Program-made: the position numbers and the translations under genes
The notes under the pieces: model-generated
The model's database searches: none
Seen by the model: the letters and a program-made list of their open reading frames with translations, nothing else
Told to the model about the DNA's origin: nothing
In this document: positions 39,337 through 42,591 of the stretch, piece by piece
How the letters are laid out: the number at the start of each line of letters is the position of its first letter
How positions within the stretch are numbered: position 1 is the stretch's first letter
Virus record (IMG/VR): IMGVR_UViG_3300021197_000293
Location: 1 to 42,591 of that record
Strand: one strand, 5' to 3'
Source of the DNA: a virus
Length of the DNA: 42,591 nucleotides

Positions 39337-41322
39337 TTAATCTCTATAGTAAAGTTTCTCGTTTTCCAGGTAATCCCAGAAAGTCGGCCAGTCTACCGTC
39401 TCTAACTCGAAATGCTGGATACAGATAGCCCAGGCTAGTATCTCTACCGCCGCGTGGCCGTAACAGAGTAAATCCCACAATTCGTTACGCGCGTTACCTG
39501 GCCGATACCAGAAGTAAGAGACGTTACCCTTTTCGTCTTTACGTTCGCGCCTGGTCTCGACGGTAAGCTCCTTAAGCTGCTTATCCGAAATATCTATCGG
39601 GGCGTTAAAGTGGTATTTCTTTTGCTCCCCGGCGCCTTCTTCCCATTCTCGGCGAAGTACAGGCGCTAAACGGTCCTTATAGTGGTCTACCAGGATACGG
39701 TAACCGACCGTACCGGCCTGGGTAGTAAACTCGGCGAATTCCTTAATAGTCTGGTTTTTAGCGGGGCGGTCTCGGCCCAGGATAGGGTAGACGCCCGAAG
39801 CATAGTCGGAACAGAAGGTCGTAACCGTGTCGTTAGCGTAGCCGGCGTCGACCAGGGTAATAGCGACGCGGTACTTTTTGCCGTCGTCGGCCGTATACTC
39901 TTTTTCTTCGATAAGTTCGCGTAAGCGGCCCCATACCGGGCTAGTTAATTCGCTACAGTCGTCTTCGTTGCCTTCGACCTCAAAGCGCCAGTAGTCGATA
40001 ACGTACGGCTTAGAGTCCCGGCACCAGCCCATAACACTAACGGCTAAATTTTGCTTATGGACGTCGACCTTACACGTAAGGAACAGGATAGCCGAGCCCG
40101 AAAACTTCTTCGCGTATTCGTTAGGGATTGTACCCAGGCGGTAAGCTGCTCGTCGGTGCGCTGATACGCTGGTAAATCGAATTTTAGAGCCCATAATTTC
40201 GAACGGTTCGGCCAGGATATTATTATAAAATACCTGGTACTTACCGATATCGCGGACCTTCTTTTCGACCGGGTCAAAACCACGAAGGTAGGCGCTAACG
40301 CATTTATACCAGGGCTGCATACCGATAGGCGAGTATAGCGCCGGTAAGTGGTACGAGCGGATACCGGGCTCTACGGGTCTGGCCGTAGGCGTCCATATTG
40401 CCCCGTGGTCTTCGGAGAATAGCCGCTCTTTGTCGTGTTCGTAATGTGGCGTTCCGCAATTTCTACAGCAATACCGGACCGATTCCAGGACCAGGACGCC
40501 GTTATCTAGCTCCCACTGGAAGCCGCCGACGACGCCGGTTTTTTTATCGACCGACGACCAGCGTAATTCCTGGGGGAAGCCGCACGACTTGCAAAGTACG
40601 TTATATTTTCGCTGGTCTCCGCGTAAATACGCCTGCTCTATTTTCGACGCACCTTTTACCAATGGCGTAGACCCTCGGAAAATCTTACGACGTTCCCAGT
40701 AGCCCGAACAGCGGTCGTCGCTTAGTGCGTCCGGGTCGCCGTCCTTGCCTACCGTATCGGGCCAGGCGTCTATCTCGTCTTTCAACATAACGCAAATAGA
40801 ATACGAGCGCATTTTATCCGCATTTTTCGCGCCGAACGGTACCAGGTAGCCGCCGCCTTCAAATTGTAAATGATTGGCAGTTTTACCGGTTTTACGGCTG
40901 TTACCTTCGTCGCTTGAGCGGATAATATGCCCTAGGTCGGAATGGTTAAGCATGGGTAAAAAGTTGTTTTCGATACGTGCGGCCGCGAGTTCTTTATCGG
41001 CGGTTAAATACATTATCGGGAGCGTTTTAACGTGGCCCATAAAATACAGGGCGCCGGATTCCAGTACCGTAGAGTAGGTAATCTGTACCCCTTTCTTAAG
41101 GTTTACTTCCCGGACCGGGCTATCGATATCGAAACAGTCGACTATCTCGCGCATAAACGGGTTAACGTCGTAGCGAATAAATCCGGGGATAGACGTAACG
41201 GATTCTGGTAGGTACCGGTTTTCTTCGTTGTACTGGCTGGGCGTAACGTGGATTACTTCGTCGGTCATTTCTCCGACTTCGTCGACTACCCAGTCGGCGC
41301 CGATATTATCAATTTTACGCAT
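39337..41322 (-). CDS. Terminase large subunit (lambda gpA-like)
   Basis: 661 residues. GVQITYSTVLESG near 78-90 takes the ATPase P-loop place; YSICVMLKDEIDAWPD has the Walker B-like acidic pair. A CKSCG...CRNCG zinc ribbon follows (about 240-295), then TLVDAGYANDTVTTFC and other acidic residues of the nuclease. It cuts and packages DNA. lambda-type terL suggests cos packaging. Confidence 0.93.
   Translation of the reverse strand: MRKIDNIGADWVVDEVGEMTDEVIHVTPSQYNEENRYLPESVTSIPGFIRYDVNPFMREIVDCFDIDSPVREVNLKKGVQITYSTVLESGALYFMGHVKTLPIMYLTADKELAAARIENNFLPMLNHSDLGHIIRSSDEGNSRKTGKTANHLQFEGGGYLVPFGAKNADKMRSYSICVMLKDEIDAWPDTVGKDGDPDALSDDRCSGYWERRKIFRGSTPLVKGASKIEQAYLRGDQRKYNVLCKSCGFPQELRWSSVDKKTGVVGGFQWELDNGVLVLESVRYCCRNCGTPHYEHDKERLFSEDHGAIWTPTARPVEPGIRSYHLPALYSPIGMQPWYKCVSAYLRGFDPVEKKVRDIGKYQVFYNNILAEPFEIMGSKIRFTSVSAHRRAAYRLGTIPNEYAKKFSGSAILFLTCKVDVHKQNLAVSVMGWCRDSKPYVIDYWRFEVEGNEDDCSELTSPVWGRLRELIEEKEYTADDGKKYRVAITLVDAGYANDTVTTFCSDYASGVYPILGRDRPAKNQTIKEFAEFTTQAGTVGYRILVDHYKDRLAPVLRREWEEGAGEQKKYHFNAPIDISDKQLKELTVETRRERKDEKGNVSYFWYRPGNARNELWDLLCYGHAAVEILAWAICIQHFELETVDWPTFWDYLENEKLYYRD
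41022..41141 (-). repeat. terL segment duplicated at the right window end
   Basis: These 120 bases (codons about 61-100 of terL) recur exactly, same orientation, at 42472-42591. No mismatch is seen. Confidence 0.9.
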
Positions 41323-41479
41323 TAGCTAATTCTTCAAAAACTTTTTGACCCTGGGCGATAAGCTGTTTTTTATGCTCGTCGTCCTTAGCCGGTATTACTA
41401 CAAAATCGATACCATGTTTTCTAAGCTGCTCGACTACTTCTAAATTTTTACGCATTTCTACAGGGCTGCATTGATTCAT
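41315..41479 (-). CDS. Small protein (54 aa) between terS and terL, unknown
   Basis: Starts at the ATG at 41479 with AAGGAA about ten bases upstream; its TAA overlaps the terL ATG. It reads MNQCSPVEMRKNLEVVEQLR then a strand FVVIPAK and a helix KKQLIAQGQKVFEELANA. The shape suggests a small alpha/beta domain. No family is recognised; it may aid terminase assembly. Confidence 0.7.
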   Translation of the reverse strand: MNQCSPVEMRKNLEVVEQLRKHGIDFVVIPAKDDEHKKQLIAQGQKVFEELANA

Positions 41480-41506
41480 AATCACATGTTCCTTAAATTT
41501 ATTTGC

Positions 41507-42400
41507 CTAGGCGTTCTTAAGCGCTCGGGCTACTTTGGCCTTAACTGGTCGTATAAAACTGGTTATCTGGTCGGCGACGAATTTTTCGATATCTTCGAGC
41601 GGTCTTTCGGCCGAGTGCATGGCAGTAGCGCGCCTGGCGATTGTCTTAGCGCCGTCAGTAAGTAATTTAATATGGCAGGCGTCTATAGGTTCGATAATAC
41701 CTGTACGAACTAATTTACGGCTAACGAGTTCGCCTTCGGTGGTCGCGTTCTTAAGTCGCTTTTCGTTAATGGCTTCGATTTTTTGCGTAGCGCTTAACCA
41801 GTCGACGAAGCGGGTATCGGTACCGAATTTTTCTATAAGTTCGCGGAGCGTCATATCTGCGAACGCCTGGATATCGTCGGGTATCTCCATAATACCGTCT
41901 TCGTGGCCGCCTGGTAAGGTTCGCTTCTTCGCTTCTTTGGCTGCAGCGGTGCCGCGTACGTGGGGCTTAGTTTCCACAAGGCCTAGCTTTTCCGCGACCG
42001 CCCGGTCCATGGTCATAGCCGGCGCATTTTCGGACGTTAGCGTTACTTTCTCGCTGTCTTTCTTCGCTACCAGGCCGTTAGCGGCCATTACTCCGACGAT
42101 ACTTTTAGCGCGGTCGAAACCGATTTTAAATTCGCGTTGAATGCCCGCTATAGAGTAACGGCCGGTTTTTTGGCAAAAAATAACGGCGGCTTCGTAGAGT
42201 GGGTCGAGTCCTATAGCGGCGGGCTCGGTCTGGCCGAGTGCCTTTTCCTGTAGGTACGAAACGGCGGAAGGGTGCGCGGCGTCTATACGCTTACCCTCTA
42301 CGGCGTCTTTAAGAGTGTTATTACAGGCCTTCGTCACTGCTGCAGCGCTTACGCCAGCCTGGCGGGCGAATTCGGCCCGGCTTACTAATTTTTTAACCAT
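41507..42400 (-). CDS. Terminase small subunit with FtsK-gamma-like winged helix
   Basis: 297 residues from the ATG at 42400. The N-terminus (SRAEFARQAGVSAAAVTKA, about 7-25) is a helix-turn-helix typical of small terminases. Residues about 65-115 (DPLYEAAVIFCQKTG, YSIAGIQREFKIGFDRAKS) match the FtsK gamma winged helix, which reads KOPS sequences in bacterial FtsK. The C-terminal half is helical and should bind TerL. No ribosome site precedes the ATG, but a -10 lies six bases before it, so it may be leaderless. An in-frame longer ORF to 42490 runs into the duplicated terL segment and is rejected. Confidence 0.8.
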   Translation of the reverse strand: MVKKLVSRAEFARQAGVSAAAVTKACNNTLKDAVEGKRIDAAHPSAVSYLQEKALGQTEPAAIGLDPLYEAAVIFCQKTGRYSIAGIQREFKIGFDRAKSIVGVMAANGLVAKKDSEKVTLTSENAPAMTMDRAVAEKLGLVETKPHVRGTAAAKEAKKRTLPGGHEDGIMEIPDDIQAFADMTLRELIEKFGTDTRFVDWLSATQKIEAINEKRLKNATTEGELVSRKLVRTGIIEPIDACHIKLLTDGAKTIARRATAMHSAERPLEDIEKFVADQITSFIRPVKAKVARALKNA

Positions 42401-42406
42401 GGGGAG

Positions 42407-42435
42407 AGTATAGCGCGGTACGCTCCGGAAGTTAA
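42407..42435 (-). promoter_or_regulatory. Promoter of the terminase operon (candidate)
   Basis: TTAACT (42435-42430), 17-base spacer, TATACT (42412-42407). It lacks the TGACG repeat of the other promoters. The -10 ends six bases before the terS ATG, so the transcript would begin at or near the start codon. Confidence 0.6.
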
Positions 42436-42471
42436 GAGCGGTTAAATAATCAGAATTTGTGCGAGGGGCGC

Positions 42472-42591
42472 GCGTTTTAACGTGGCCCATAAAATACAGG
42501 GCGCCGGATTCCAGTACCGTAGAGTAGGTAATCTGTACCCCTTTCTTAAGGTTTACTTCCCGGACCGGGCTATCGATATCGAAACAGTCGA
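42472..42591 (-). repeat. Terminal 120-base exact copy of terL sequence
   Basis: Identical to 41022-41141. It has no start or stop of its own and cuts into the region upstream of terS. The most likely cause is an assembly graph end or misjoin; a true partial duplication is less likely. Confidence 0.9.

Noticed and set aside
42401-42490. N-terminal extension of the small terminase
   Set aside because: Its first codons come from the duplicated terL segment at the window end.

Overview
This window is almost all of one tailed-phage genome: a myovirus whose head genes are lambda-like and whose contractile tail is Mu-like. I see no integrase, excisionase, transposase or recognisable lysogeny repressor, so I infer a lytic phage or one whose lifestyle cannot be read here. 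Shine-Dalgarno sites are clear, promoters look sigma70-like, and the lysis and tail genes point to a Gram-negative, probably gammaproteobacterial, host. Host identity is inference.

Layout. The right part (about 42400 down to 18455, minus strand) is one long morphogenesis and lysis block: small terminase, large terminase, head-tail joining protein, portal, a repeat-bearing head-fibre candidate, protease with nested scaffold, decoration protein, major capsid protein, FI- and FII-like proteins and tail terminator. The Mu-type tail follows: sheath, tube, chaperone with a -1 frameshift extension, tape measure, gp43-, P-, gp45-, gp46-, gp47- and gp48-like baseplate proteins and a tailspike. Endolysin, holins and small membrane proteins end the block. 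The middle (11135-18458, plus strand) is a replication operon: a Pro/Ala-rich protein, DUF2800 nuclease, DUF2815 ssDNA-binding protein, family A DNA polymerase and ThyX. The left part (11046 down to 81, minus strand) carries an SF2 helicase, C5-cytosine methyltransferase, dCMP deaminase-like protein, VRR-NUC nuclease, an unusual tRNA-like element, a tandem-HTH protein, a primase-polymerase/SF3 helicase, a dNMP kinase, several very small genes and a lone gpZ-like tail protein. A 485-base non-coding, repeat-rich stretch lies at 789-1273.

How it works together. dCMP deaminase, ThyX and dNMP kinase should feed dTTP and other dNTPs to the polymerase. The prim-pol/helicase, SF2 helicase, SSB and nucleases form the replication and recombination set. 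At least seven promoters share an exact TTGACG -35 with a 17-base spacer. In five of them the -35 sits inside an inverted repeat TGACG-N4-CGTCA (one copy has a mismatch). One of these lies directly before the tRNA-like element and the tandem-HTH gene, so that protein is a candidate regulator of the set.

Most striking observations: reading the whole window I found no GATC at all, where about 160 would be expected; the shared operator-promoter family; the long-armed tRNA-like RNA; and a small terminase carrying an FtsK-gamma-like winged helix. The last 120 bases are an exact copy of part of terL and are probably an assembly end artefact.
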